DNA from: Paracoccus sp. (in: a-proteobacteria)
GTDB lineage: Bacteria > Pseudomonadota > Alphaproteobacteria > Rhodobacterales > Rhodobacteraceae
Assembly (NCBI RefSeq): GCF_030604785.1
Contig: NZ_JAUVVF010000001.1
Coordinates: 101,227-165,226 of the forward strand
Direction of reading: 5' to 3'
Length of the DNA: 64,000 nucleotides
Shown: positions 50,067 to 58,507 of the stretch, piece by piece
How the letters are laid out: the number at the start of each line of letters is the position of its first letter
How positions within the stretch are numbered: position 1 is the stretch's first letter
Program-made: the position numbers and the translations under genes
Notes under the pieces: generated by a model
What the model was told of the DNA's origin: nothing
Database searches by the model: none
The model's input: only the letters and a program-made list of their open reading frames with translations

Positions 50067-51887
50067 GTGGCCCGGCCGATGTCCGATATCGCAGATTTCA
50101 TCGCCACGGTTCACCCCTATGACGCCCTGAAGCGGGACGAGCTGGCGCGTGTGGCCGGTTCCTTCAGCCGCAGGGACTTCACCGCAGGATCGGTGATCTA
50201 TCAGCACGGAGAGCCGCTTTCCGGCCTCTACTTGATTCGGCACGGCAAGGTCGCGGTCACGGATCGCAACGGCGACAGCGTCTCGCAGCTGGGGCCTCGC
50301 AATTCCTTCGGCGAACGCGGCCTCTTGCGCGACGGTGTGGCCATGACCAGCGCCACGGCGGAAACCGACTGCACCGTGCTGCTACTGCCCCGCGACGAAC
50401 TGCGCCGCCTGATCGCCGAGAACCGCGCCGTCGCCCGTTTTTTCGATCGCGGGCGCGGTCCGGGCGATCGCGGGGCCGAGGTGGCGATGCTGAAGGTCGG
50501 CGAATTGATGTCATCCCGCGCCTTGTCCTGCGGCCCCGACACGCCGATCATCGAGGCTGCGCGGCTGATGCGCGACGCCCATGCCTCAAGCCTGGGGATC
50601 TGCGAGGGGGGGCGTCTGGTCGGGCTGGTCACGATCCGCGACATGTCGAACCGCGTCGTGGCGGAAGGGCGCGACATGCGCCGTCCGGTGCGCGAGGTGA
50701 TGACCGAGGGGCCGGTGACCCTGGCCCCGACCGCGCTTGGCTATGATGTGCTGAACATCATGCTCGAACGCCGCATCAGCCATCTGCCGGTGGTCGAGGA
50801 TGGCCGCTTCCTGGGCATGATCAGCCAGACCGACCTGACCCGGGTCCAGGCAATCTCGGCCTCGGGCTTGATCCGCGAGGTCGCGGGCGCCGAGGGCGTG
50901 AGCCAGATGGCCCGCGTGACGGCCCGCATCCCCGAATTGCTGCTGCAGCTGGTGAATGCCCGCCATCGGCACGAGATCATCACGCGGATGATCACCGACA
51001 TTGCCGACGCGGTCACGCGCCGCCTGATCGCGCTGGCCGAGGCGCGACTGGGGCCTGCCCCCGCCGCCTGGTGCTGGGCCGCCTGCGGCAGCCAGGGGCG
51101 GCAGGAACAGACCGGCGTCAGCGATCAGGACAATTGCCTGATCCTTGCCCCCGGTACCGACCCGGCCGATCCCTGGTTCCGCGACATGGCCCGCCTGGTC
51201 AGCGAGGGGCTTGATGCCTGCGGCTACATGTTCTGCCCCGGCGACATGATGGCGACCAATCCCCGCTGGTGTCAGCCACTGGATGTCTGGCAGGGCTACT
51301 TCCGCGACTGGATCGCCCATCCCTCGCCCGAGGCCCAGATGCTGTCCTCGGTCATGTTCGACCTGCGCGCCATTGCCGGGGACGAGACGCTGCTGTCGGA
51401 ATTGCAGGCCGGCACGCTGGACATGGCGGCGCGCAATTCGATCTTTGTCGCGCATATGGTGTCGAACTCGCTCAAGCACCGGCCGCCGCTCGGGCTGATC
51501 GGGGGCTTCGCGACGATCCGCTCGGGCGAGCATCGCCACCACATCGACATGAAGCATAACGGCGTCGTGCCGGTCGCCGATCTGGCGCGGGTCTATGCGC
51601 TGCAGGGGCGGATCCCCGCCGTGAACACCCGCGCCCGGCTGGAGGATGCCGAAACGCGCGGCATCGTGTCCGCCTCGGGGGGGCGGGATCTTGTCGCCGC
51701 CTATGACATGATCCAGACCGTCAGGCTGGAGAACCAGGCGCAATTGATCAAGGCCGGGCGCAAGCCCGACAATTACCTGTCGCCCGCGGATCTTCCGGAC
51801 TTCCAGCGCAGCCATCTGCGCGACGCCTTCGTGGTGGTCCGGTCGATGCAGTCGGCGGTGGGACACGGAAAGGGAATGCTGGGATGA
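50067..51887 (+). CDS. cNMP-binding / CBS / DUF294 nucleotidyltransferase-like signalling protein
   Basis: cNMP domain SVIYQHGEPLSGLYLIRHGKVAVT; paired CBS; WCWAACGSQGRQEQTGVSDQDNCLIL nucleotidyltransferase motif. Confidence 0.9.
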   Translation: MARPMSDIADFIATVHPYDALKRDELARVAGSFSRRDFTAGSVIYQHGEPLSGLYLIRHGKVAVTDRNGDSVSQLGPRNSFGERGLLRDGVAMTSATAETDCTVLLLPRDELRRLIAENRAVARFFDRGRGPGDRGAEVAMLKVGELMSSRALSCGPDTPIIEAARLMRDAHASSLGICEGGRLVGLVTIRDMSNRVVAEGRDMRRPVREVMTEGPVTLAPTALGYDVLNIMLERRISHLPVVEDGRFLGMISQTDLTRVQAISASGLIREVAGAEGVSQMARVTARIPELLLQLVNARHRHEIITRMITDIADAVTRRLIALAEARLGPAPAAWCWAACGSQGRQEQTGVSDQDNCLILAPGTDPADPWFRDMARLVSEGLDACGYMFCPGDMMATNPRWCQPLDVWQGYFRDWIAHPSPEAQMLSSVMFDLRAIAGDETLLSELQAGTLDMAARNSIFVAHMVSNSLKHRPPLGLIGGFATIRSGEHRHHIDMKHNGVVPVADLARVYALQGRIPAVNTRARLEDAETRGIVSASGGRDLVAAYDMIQTVRLENQAQLIKAGRKPDNYLSPADLPDFQRSHLRDAFVVVRSMQSAVGHGKGMLG

Positions 51888-52384
51888 CCGGGATCGGGGC
51901 TGATATTCTGGGCGTGATCGCCGTGGGCATCGGGATGGCGGCGGTGCTTTATGCGGGGCTGCACGCGGCCCGCAAGGCCGGGCTGAAGCCTGCGCCCTGG
52001 CTGATGCCCGCCGGGATCGGCGCGGCGATGGTGCTGTATTCGGTCTGGAACGATTACGCTTGGCTGCCGCGCGCGCTGGACCGCCTGCCGCCGGGCACGC
52101 AGGTGCTGATGGTGGGCGAGGCCACGCAGATCTGGGCGCCCTGGACCTATCTGGTGCCCGTCGGCGTGCGCTTCGCGGCGCTGGACCCCTCGGCCGTGAC
52201 CGAGGGCGAGGACGGGCAGCGCCGCGCCCAGATCATGCTGTTCGAGCGGCGTGGCCAGACCGTGGTCGTGCCGCAGGAATTCGATTGCGCGGCCGGTCTG
52301 ATCCGGCCCGCGCGCGGCGACTGGGCGCCCGCGCCCGGCGACGATCCGGCTTTCGCCGCGGTCTGCGGCGGTCAGGGGGGGTGA
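51884..52384 (+). CDS. Hypothetical membrane-anchored protein
   Basis: Overlaps neighbours by 1-4 nt; N-terminal TM segment GADILGVIAVGIGMAAVLYAGLHAA. Confidence 0.75.
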   Translation: MTGIGADILGVIAVGIGMAAVLYAGLHAARKAGLKPAPWLMPAGIGAAMVLYSVWNDYAWLPRALDRLPPGTQVLMVGEATQIWAPWTYLVPVGVRFAALDPSAVTEGEDGQRRAQIMLFERRGQTVVVPQEFDCAAGLIRPARGDWAPAPGDDPAFAAVCGGQGG

Positions 52385-52755
52385 TGGCCGAGATTCTGGT
52401 GATCGAGGACGAGGACAACATCGCCGTGGCGCTGGACTTCCTGCTGACGCGGGACGGTCACAGCCATGCGCGGATGGCGACCGGGGCGGGGGCGGTGGCG
52501 CGAATCCGCGAGATGCATCCCGATCTGGTCCTTCTGGACGTGATGCTGCCCGATGTGTCGGGCTATCAGATCGTGCAGGATGTCCGCGCCGATCCGGCGC
52601 TGGCCGATGTGCGGGTGCTGATGATGACCGCGCGCGGCTCGGTCGTCGAACGGCGCAAGGGCATGGCGCTCGGCGCGGACGGGTTCATCGCCAAACCATT
52701 CGAGCTGGCCGAGCTGCGCTCGGAAATGGCGCGGCTGCTCGACAAGCCATGCTAG
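52384..52755 (+). CDS. Stand-alone response-regulator receiver protein
   Basis: ILVIEDEDNIAVALDFLL...PDLVLLDVMLPDVSGYQIV...MMTARG...FIAKPF; no output domain. Confidence 0.93.
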   Translation: MAEILVIEDEDNIAVALDFLLTRDGHSHARMATGAGAVARIREMHPDLVLLDVMLPDVSGYQIVQDVRADPALADVRVLMMTARGSVVERRKGMALGADGFIAKPFELAELRSEMARLLDKPC

Positions 52756-54698
52756 GCGGGCTGTCGCTGCGGCTTCGGGTCCTGCTGATGTTCGCGGGGC
52801 TTGCGGCGGGGGCCATGGCGCTGCTGGTCTCTGCCCTGTGGCTGGCCCATGCGCGACTTGCGGCGCAGGGCGTGGCGCAGGCGCAGATGCTGGACGGGCT
52901 GATCCAGGCAGGGCTGGTCGCGGGCTTCGGGATGCTGGGGGGCATCACCGGGCTCTGGTATCTGTTCGACCGCAACATGGCCCGCCCGATCGAGACGCTG
53001 GCCGGGGGCCTTCGGACCGGGCAGGCCCCCGATCTGGAGGAGGCGCGCTATCTGGCCGATCTGGGCCCTGCCGCGCGCGAGGCGGCGCAGGCGCGGGCGG
53101 CCTCGGCCGAGGCTCTGGCCGAGGCGATCCAGGACCACGCCGCCGATCTGGCGCGCGAAAAGGCGGCTCTGGAATCGATCCTCGCGGATTTCGGGGCGGG
53201 CGCGGTCATCACCGACCGTCAGGGGCGGGTGCTGTTCTACAACGCCTCGGCCGCGCGGTTGCTGCCGGGGCTGGCGCTGGACCGGCCGCTGGACCGCCAT
53301 CTGCGCCGCGGCGCGCTGGATGCGGCCGAGGCGCGGCTGGGATCGGGGGCGGCTGCGACCGATCTGATCTGCCTGACGGCCGAGGGCGCGCGCCTGTCGG
53401 GCCGGATGCGCCGGGTCGATGACGGCACGCTGCTGATCCTGCGCGACCGGCCCGCCGAACGCCCCGCCCCGCGCGGCACGCTGGAAACGCTGCGCCGTCA
53501 TGCCGCAACGCTGGTCCCGATGCTGGACGCGCTGGACGGGCCGATCCCGCCCGACCTGGCGCGCGCGATCCGGGACGAGGGGCAGGGGCTGGCGCTGGCG
53601 ACCCGCCAGCTGTCCGAGATCCTTGCGGGCGATGCGCCGGGCGGCGTTGCGGGGCTGGACGAGCTGGGCTCCGGCATCGCCCTCATGCCAGATCTGCCGC
53701 GGCTGCGTTTTCAGGCCGAGGCGGGGCCGGTCAACGCGCTTCTGCGCGACCTCGACGCGCGGCTGCGGGGGATGGGCCTGACGCCCAGTCTGGGGGTGCA
53801 ACCCGCCGAGGCGGGAGAGGCGGGGCTGATCCTCGAATGGCGGGGCGCGCCCCTTGGCATGGACATGCTGGAAGGCTGGCTGGCCGAGGCGCCCGATCCG
53901 GGTCAGCCCGACCTGTCGGGGGCCGAGATCCTGGCCAGCCACGGCACCGGCATCTGGCCCGAAGGCGGGCAGGGGATGGCGCGTCTGGTCCTGCCGCTGC
54001 GGCTGGCGGCCTGGCGTGACGAAGGTTCGGGCGTGACCTACGATTTCGCGCTGGCGACGCGGGGCGTGGCCTCGAGCCGGTTGTCCGACCTGACCTGCGT
54101 GGTGTTCGACACCGAGACAACCGGGCTGACCGACAATGACCGCATCGTGCAGATCGCGGGCCTCAGGATCGCGCGCGGGCGCCTGACCGGGGAACGCTTC
54201 GAGACGCTGGTTCATCCGGGCCGCCCGATTCCCCCGGCCTCGACCGCGATCCACGGCATCACCGATGCGATGGTGGCCGATGCGCCCGACATGAGCACCG
54301 CGCTGACCGCATTCCACCACTTCGCCGAAGGGGCGGTGCTGATCGCGCATAACGCGCCGTTCGACATGGGCTTCCTGCGCCGCGCCGCGCCCGAGACGGG
54401 GGCGCATTTCGACAATCGCGTGCTGGATACGGTGCTGCTGTCGGCGATGGTCTGGGGGCAATCGGCAACGCATTCGCTGGATGCGCTGACCGAACGGCTG
54501 GGGATCACCATCCCGCCCGAGGATCGCCACACTGCGATGGGCGACACGATCGCCACGGCCGAAGCCTTCCTGCGCCTAATCCCGGCGCTGGAGGCCAAGG
54601 GGATCGAACGCTTCGAGGAGGCGGTGGCCGAGGGCCGCCGGTATCGCCGCCTGATCGGGGATGCCAACAGCCCCGCCGCGCTGGACGTGGCCGGCTGA
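52749..54698 (+). CDS. Membrane sensor (2 TM / PAS-like / degenerate kinase-like) fused to a DnaQ-like DEDDh 3'-5' exonuclease
   Basis: N-terminal TMs; ILADFGAGAVITDRQGRVLFYNASAARLL (PAS); CVVFDTETTGLTDNDRIVQIAGLRI ... STAIHGITDAMVADAP ... AVLIAHNAPFDMGFL ... HTAMGDTIATAEAFL. Confidence 0.88.
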   Translation: MLGGLSLRLRVLLMFAGLAAGAMALLVSALWLAHARLAAQGVAQAQMLDGLIQAGLVAGFGMLGGITGLWYLFDRNMARPIETLAGGLRTGQAPDLEEARYLADLGPAAREAAQARAASAEALAEAIQDHAADLAREKAALESILADFGAGAVITDRQGRVLFYNASAARLLPGLALDRPLDRHLRRGALDAAEARLGSGAAATDLICLTAEGARLSGRMRRVDDGTLLILRDRPAERPAPRGTLETLRRHAATLVPMLDALDGPIPPDLARAIRDEGQGLALATRQLSEILAGDAPGGVAGLDELGSGIALMPDLPRLRFQAEAGPVNALLRDLDARLRGMGLTPSLGVQPAEAGEAGLILEWRGAPLGMDMLEGWLAEAPDPGQPDLSGAEILASHGTGIWPEGGQGMARLVLPLRLAAWRDEGSGVTYDFALATRGVASSRLSDLTCVVFDTETTGLTDNDRIVQIAGLRIARGRLTGERFETLVHPGRPIPPASTAIHGITDAMVADAPDMSTALTAFHHFAEGAVLIAHNAPFDMGFLRRAAPETGAHFDNRVLDTVLLSAMVWGQSATHSLDALTERLGITIPPEDRHTAMGDTIATAEAFLRLIPALEAKGIERFEEAVAEGRRYRRLIGDANSPAALDVAG

Positions 54699-54700
54699 GG

Positions 54701-55441
54701 TCAGGCCGTCTGCTGCGGTAGTGCCTGACGCATGGCGCGGAACTTGTCCCAGGCCTCGTTCAGGCGGCGGGTGCGGGCTTCGGCCAGCCGGATCGCCTCG
54801 GGCGGCAGGCCGCGCGCGATGGCGCGGTCGGGATGAGCCTCGATGATCAGCTGGCGCCAGCGCTTGCGTGCCTCGGGCAGGGGCGTGTCGATGGCGATGC
54901 CCAGGATCTCGCAGGGGGGGCAACCGGCCTGAGGGTCGTGACGGGCGCGGATCTCGGCCAGGCGCTGTGCGGGGATGGCGAAGATGCGCGCAACCTCGTC
55001 GAGGAACGCGATTTCGGCCTGATGCAGCGCGCCATCGGCGACGGCGATGATGAAGAGGCCTTCGATCACGTCCTCCAGCACCGGATCGCCGGGCGAGAAC
55101 ATGGCCGCGATCTTGCGGGCCCAGGCGTCGAAGCCCGCCACGTCCTGCCGCGCCAGATCGAAGACGCGGGCGGCGTTCTTTTCCTCGGCGCGCGGGATGA
55201 TGAAGACGCGACGGAAGGCCGCCACTTCGGAGCGGGCAACGGTGCCGTCGGCCTTGGCCAGCTTGGCGCCAAGCGCGATCACCGCGATGGTGAACGCGAC
55301 CGAGCGTTCGCGCGGCGTCGCGGGGCGGCTTGTCCACAGAAACGCGACCACGCGATCCGCAATCCGCTGCCAGAAGCTGCGGGGTGCGGGAAGGGCGGGG
55401 CAGGGACCGTCACAGGTCAGGGGGTTGTCGCAACATTCCAT
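54701..55441 (-). CDS. TerB/DjlA-like J-domain protein
   Basis: VIALGAKLAKADGTVARSEVAAFRRVF ... CEILGIAIDTPLPEARKRWRQLIIEAHPDRAIARGLPPEAIRLAEARTRRLNEAW (HPD motif). Confidence 0.88.
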   Translation of the reverse strand: MECCDNPLTCDGPCPALPAPRSFWQRIADRVVAFLWTSRPATPRERSVAFTIAVIALGAKLAKADGTVARSEVAAFRRVFIIPRAEEKNAARVFDLARQDVAGFDAWARKIAAMFSPGDPVLEDVIEGLFIIAVADGALHQAEIAFLDEVARIFAIPAQRLAEIRARHDPQAGCPPCEILGIAIDTPLPEARKRWRQLIIEAHPDRAIARGLPPEAIRLAEARTRRLNEAWDKFRAMRQALPQQTA

Positions 55442-55507
55442 GGCCCGATGTTAGCGCCCATTGCCGCGCTGCGATAGAGGCGCAATGTCGCCGCGCTGAC
55501 CCCTGCG

Positions 55508-56008
55508 TCAGGCCGCCGCGACCAGATCCTTGCCCATCAGCACAAGGTCATGGAACTGCCCGAATTTCCAGCCCGCCGCCGGGATGCGGCCCCATTCGCG
55601 GTAGCCCGCAGCCGCGTGAAAGGCCAGCGAGCCGGTATTCGAGCCGGTGATGCCGCCGATCATCAGGCGGTGCCCTGCGGCGCGGGCGTGATCCTCGATG
55701 GCGGCCAGCAGAATGCGGCCAAGCCCCTTGCCGCGCGCCTCGGGTGCCAGATGGATCGTGTGCTCCATGCTGCGCGCATAGCCCGCGCCGCCCCGGAACT
55801 GGCCATAGGTGGCGAAACCGATGACCCGCCCCGCATCCTCGGCCACAAGATAGGCGTGGCCGGCCTGATGGCGCTCGGCGATGATCGCGGCGATTTCGGC
55901 CTCGCTGCGTTCGGTCGGCCAGAAGGTGATCGCGGTGTCGCGGATGATCGGGTTCCAGATCGCGCCGACCGCGCCGGCATCATCGGGACGGGCGGCGCGC
56001 AGCATCAT
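55508..56008 (-). CDS. GNAT-family N-acetyltransferase
   Basis: [43 protein letters not shown] ... [20 protein letters not shown]. Confidence 0.9.
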   Translation of the reverse strand: MMLRAARPDDAGAVGAIWNPIIRDTAITFWPTERSEAEIAAIIAERHQAGHAYLVAEDAGRVIGFATYGQFRGGAGYARSMEHTIHLAPEARGKGLGRILLAAIEDHARAAGHRLMIGGITGSNTGSLAFHAAAGYREWGRIPAAGWKFGQFHDLVLMGKDLVAAA

Positions 56009-56805
56009 CCGCGATGTGCGCCTTCGGCCAGCGCCGCGACGAAGTCCAGGATCTCGGGCACGGGCCGCCCTTCGCCGATCAGCTTGACGATGGCGCTGCC
56101 CACGACGCAGCCATCCGCGACCGAGGCGATGGCCTGCGCTGCATCGGGCGTCGAGATGCCGAAGCCCACGACCACGGGCAGCCCGGCCGCGGCGCGGATC
56201 CGGGCGACTTCGGGCGCGACCTCGGCGGCATTGGCGGCGGGGCCGCCGGTGATGCCCGTGACGCTGACGTAATAGACGAAGCCCGAGGTGTTGCGGACGA
56301 CGGCCGGCAGGCGGCGGTCATCGGTGGTGGGCGTCGCCAGCCGGATGAAGTTCAGCCCCGCGCGGGCCGCGGGCAGGCACAGCTCGTCATCCTCTTCGGG
56401 GGGCAGGTCCACGACGATGAGGCCGTCGATCCCGGCCTCGACCGCCTCGGCCAGAAAGCCCTCGACCCCGCCGGGGCGGGCATAGATCGGGTTGTAATAG
56501 CCCATCAGCACGATGGGCGTCGTGTCGTCGTCCTTGCGGAAGGCGCGCACCATGTCCAGCGTGCGCGAGACGCTGCCGCCCGCCGCCAGCGCCCGCTGAC
56601 CCGCCGCCTGGATCGTCGGGCCGTCGGCCATGGGATCGGTGAAGGGCATGCCCAGTTCGATGATGTCGACACCCGCGCCAGGCAGGCCACGCATGATCCG
56701 AAGCGCCGTGTCCTGATCGGGGTCGGTCGCCATCATGTAGGCGACGAACGCTTTTTTCCCCTGCGCTTTCAGCGTCTCGAAACGCGTGTCGATTCTGGTC
56801 ATCAC
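56005..56805 (-). CDS. trpA: Tryptophan synthase alpha subunit
   Basis: [54 protein letters not shown]. Confidence 0.95.
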   Translation of the reverse strand: MMTRIDTRFETLKAQGKKAFVAYMMATDPDQDTALRIMRGLPGAGVDIIELGMPFTDPMADGPTIQAAGQRALAAGGSVSRTLDMVRAFRKDDDTTPIVLMGYYNPIYARPGGVEGFLAEAVEAGIDGLIVVDLPPEEDDELCLPAARAGLNFIRLATPTTDDRRLPAVVRNTSGFVYYVSVTGITGGPAANAAEVAPEVARIRAAAGLPVVVGFGISTPDAAQAIASVADGCVVGSAIVKLIGEGRPVPEILDFVAALAEGAHRG

Positions 56806-56935
56806 CGCCCCCGTCTGGCCTTTGCGCCAGCACTAGCCGCCTTGGCCGCGCAGCGCAATGCGCGCAGGCTGGACTTGCCTGCCCGGGTTGCGTAACAGAC
56901 GCGCGGATTTCAGGCTTTGGAAAAGGGGCGCGCAG

Positions 56936-58033
56936 ATGGGCTTTCGCATGGGGATCGTCGGGCTGCCGAATGTGGGCAAGTCCACGCTGTTCAACGCGCT
57001 GACGCGCACCGCCGCCGCGCAGGCCGCGAATTTCCCCTTTTGCACGATCGAGCCGAATGTGGGCGAGGTCGCCGTGCCCGATCCGCGTCTGGACAAGCTG
57101 GCCGCCATCGCGGGCAGCAAGCAGATCATCCCGACGCGCATCACCTTTGTGGACATTGCTGGCCTGGTGAAGGGCGCCAGCAAGGGCGAGGGTCTGGGCA
57201 ACCAGTTCCTGGCCAATATCCGCGAGGTCGATGCCATCGCCCATGTGCTGCGCTGCTTCGAGGATGGCGACATCACCCACGTCGAGGGCCGCGTCGATGC
57301 GCTGGCCGATGCCGAGGTGATCGAGACCGAGCTGATGATCGCCGACATGGAGTCGATCGAGCGGCGTTTGGCCAATCTCGCGCGCAAGCTGAAGGGCGGC
57401 GACAAGGATGCCGCCCAGCAGGAGGCACTGCTGAAACGCGCGCTGGCCGCGCTGGAGGATGGCCGCCCCGCCCGCACCGTCGAGGTGGCCGAGGATGACC
57501 GCAAGGCCTGGAACATGCTGCAATTGCTGACCTCGAAGCCGGTCCTCTACGTGTGCAACGTCGCGGAATCCGATGCTGCGCAGGGCAATGCCATGTCCGA
57601 GAAGGTCCGCGAGATGGCCGAGGCGCAGGGCGCGGGCCATGTCGTCATCTCGGCCCGGATCGAGGAAGAGATCAGCCAGCTCGACGCCGACGAGGCACAG
57701 ATGTTCCTGTCCGAGATGGGGCTGGACGAGGCGGGTCTGGATCGCCTGATCCGGGCGGGCTACGGGCTTCTGGGCCTTCAGACCTATTTCACCGTCGGCC
57801 CCAAGGAGGCGCGCGCCTGGACCATCACGCGCGGCACGCTCGCTCCGCAGGCCGCCGGCGTGATCCACGGCGATTTCGAACGCGGCTTCATCCGGGCCGA
57901 GACCATCGCCTATGACGATTACATCGCCGGCAATGGCGAAGTCGGCGCCCGCGAGGCCGGCAAGCTGCGCGTCGAGGGCAAGAGCTACGAGGTCAAGGAC
58001 GGCGACGTCCTGCATTTCCTCTTCAACGCCTGA
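56936..58033 (+). CDS. ychF: Redox-regulated ATPase YchF
   Basis: MGIVGLPNVGKSTLFNALTRTAAAQAANFPFCTIEPNVGEVAVPDPRLDKLA. Confidence 0.96.
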   Translation: MGFRMGIVGLPNVGKSTLFNALTRTAAAQAANFPFCTIEPNVGEVAVPDPRLDKLAAIAGSKQIIPTRITFVDIAGLVKGASKGEGLGNQFLANIREVDAIAHVLRCFEDGDITHVEGRVDALADAEVIETELMIADMESIERRLANLARKLKGGDKDAAQQEALLKRALAALEDGRPARTVEVAEDDRKAWNMLQLLTSKPVLYVCNVAESDAAQGNAMSEKVREMAEAQGAGHVVISARIEEEISQLDADEAQMFLSEMGLDEAGLDRLIRAGYGLLGLQTYFTVGPKEARAWTITRGTLAPQAAGVIHGDFERGFIRAETIAYDDYIAGNGEVGAREAGKLRVEGKSYEVKDGDVLHFLFNA

Positions 58034-58159
58034 TTCTCCGATTCGCCGGATCCCGGGGCGGCGCAACCTGCGCCGCCCTTTGCATCTGCAGATAGCGGCT
58101 TTCGGGGGCCTTCACCGGACTGTCATCCGGCCGTCATCCATAGGTCACGCTGCGAAAAT

Positions 58160-58246
58160 AGAAAAAGGCCGCAGCCTTTGCTCGCTGCGGCCCCTTGCGC
58201 AGTTTTCCTGCACAGGCTCCCTGCCGGACTGGCCGGTCATCATTGG
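58160..58246 (-). ncRNA. Candidate small RNA with its own promoter and intrinsic terminator
   Basis: Minus strand: TTGACG (58280-58275), 17-nt spacer, TAGCGT (58257-58252), structured ~85 nt, terminator GGCCGCAGC-gagcaaa-GGCTGCGGCC-TTTTT. Confidence 0.45.
58162..58192 (-). terminator. Intrinsic terminator, best U-tract on the minus strand
   Basis: 9-10 bp GC stem at 58167-58192 with A5 at 58162-58166 on the plus strand. Confidence 0.75.
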
Positions 58247-58343
58247 TCGCAACGCTAATCGCGCCTCGCCCTCGCGTCAACATCCGATAGCGTGGATTTG
58301 CGTTCCCGACGGGGGGTCCGAGCCTGTTTGAACCTGCCGATGG

Positions 58344-58369
58344 AAAAAGGCCGCGCCCGAAGGCGCGGC
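58344..58369 (-). terminator. UUCG-tetraloop intrinsic terminator on the minus strand
   Basis: Minus strand GCCGCGCC-TTCG-GGCGCGGC-CTTTTT. Confidence 0.75.
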
Positions 58370-58507
58370 AGTCCAACAGGGAGGAAGGTCCGAGGCACGG
58401 CACGCAGCCCCGAACGACTCAACCATGACATGAAAAAGTTAATCCTGTCTTGCCTTGTCGCGCGTTGCATGCAGGCTTGCGGAAACTTGCCGGTGAATGG
58501 TGTCGCG

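Noticed and set aside
48111-50243. 710-aa minus-strand ORF
   Set aside because: Antisense to the sodium:solute symporter; no recognisable motifs.
58430-58507. Upstream in-frame start for the HerA-like gene giving MKKLILSCLVARCMQACG, lipoprotein-like
   Set aside because: A P-loop HerA-type ATPase is expected to be cytoplasmic; the start at 58508 better fits the family N-terminus, so the lipobox look is probably chance.
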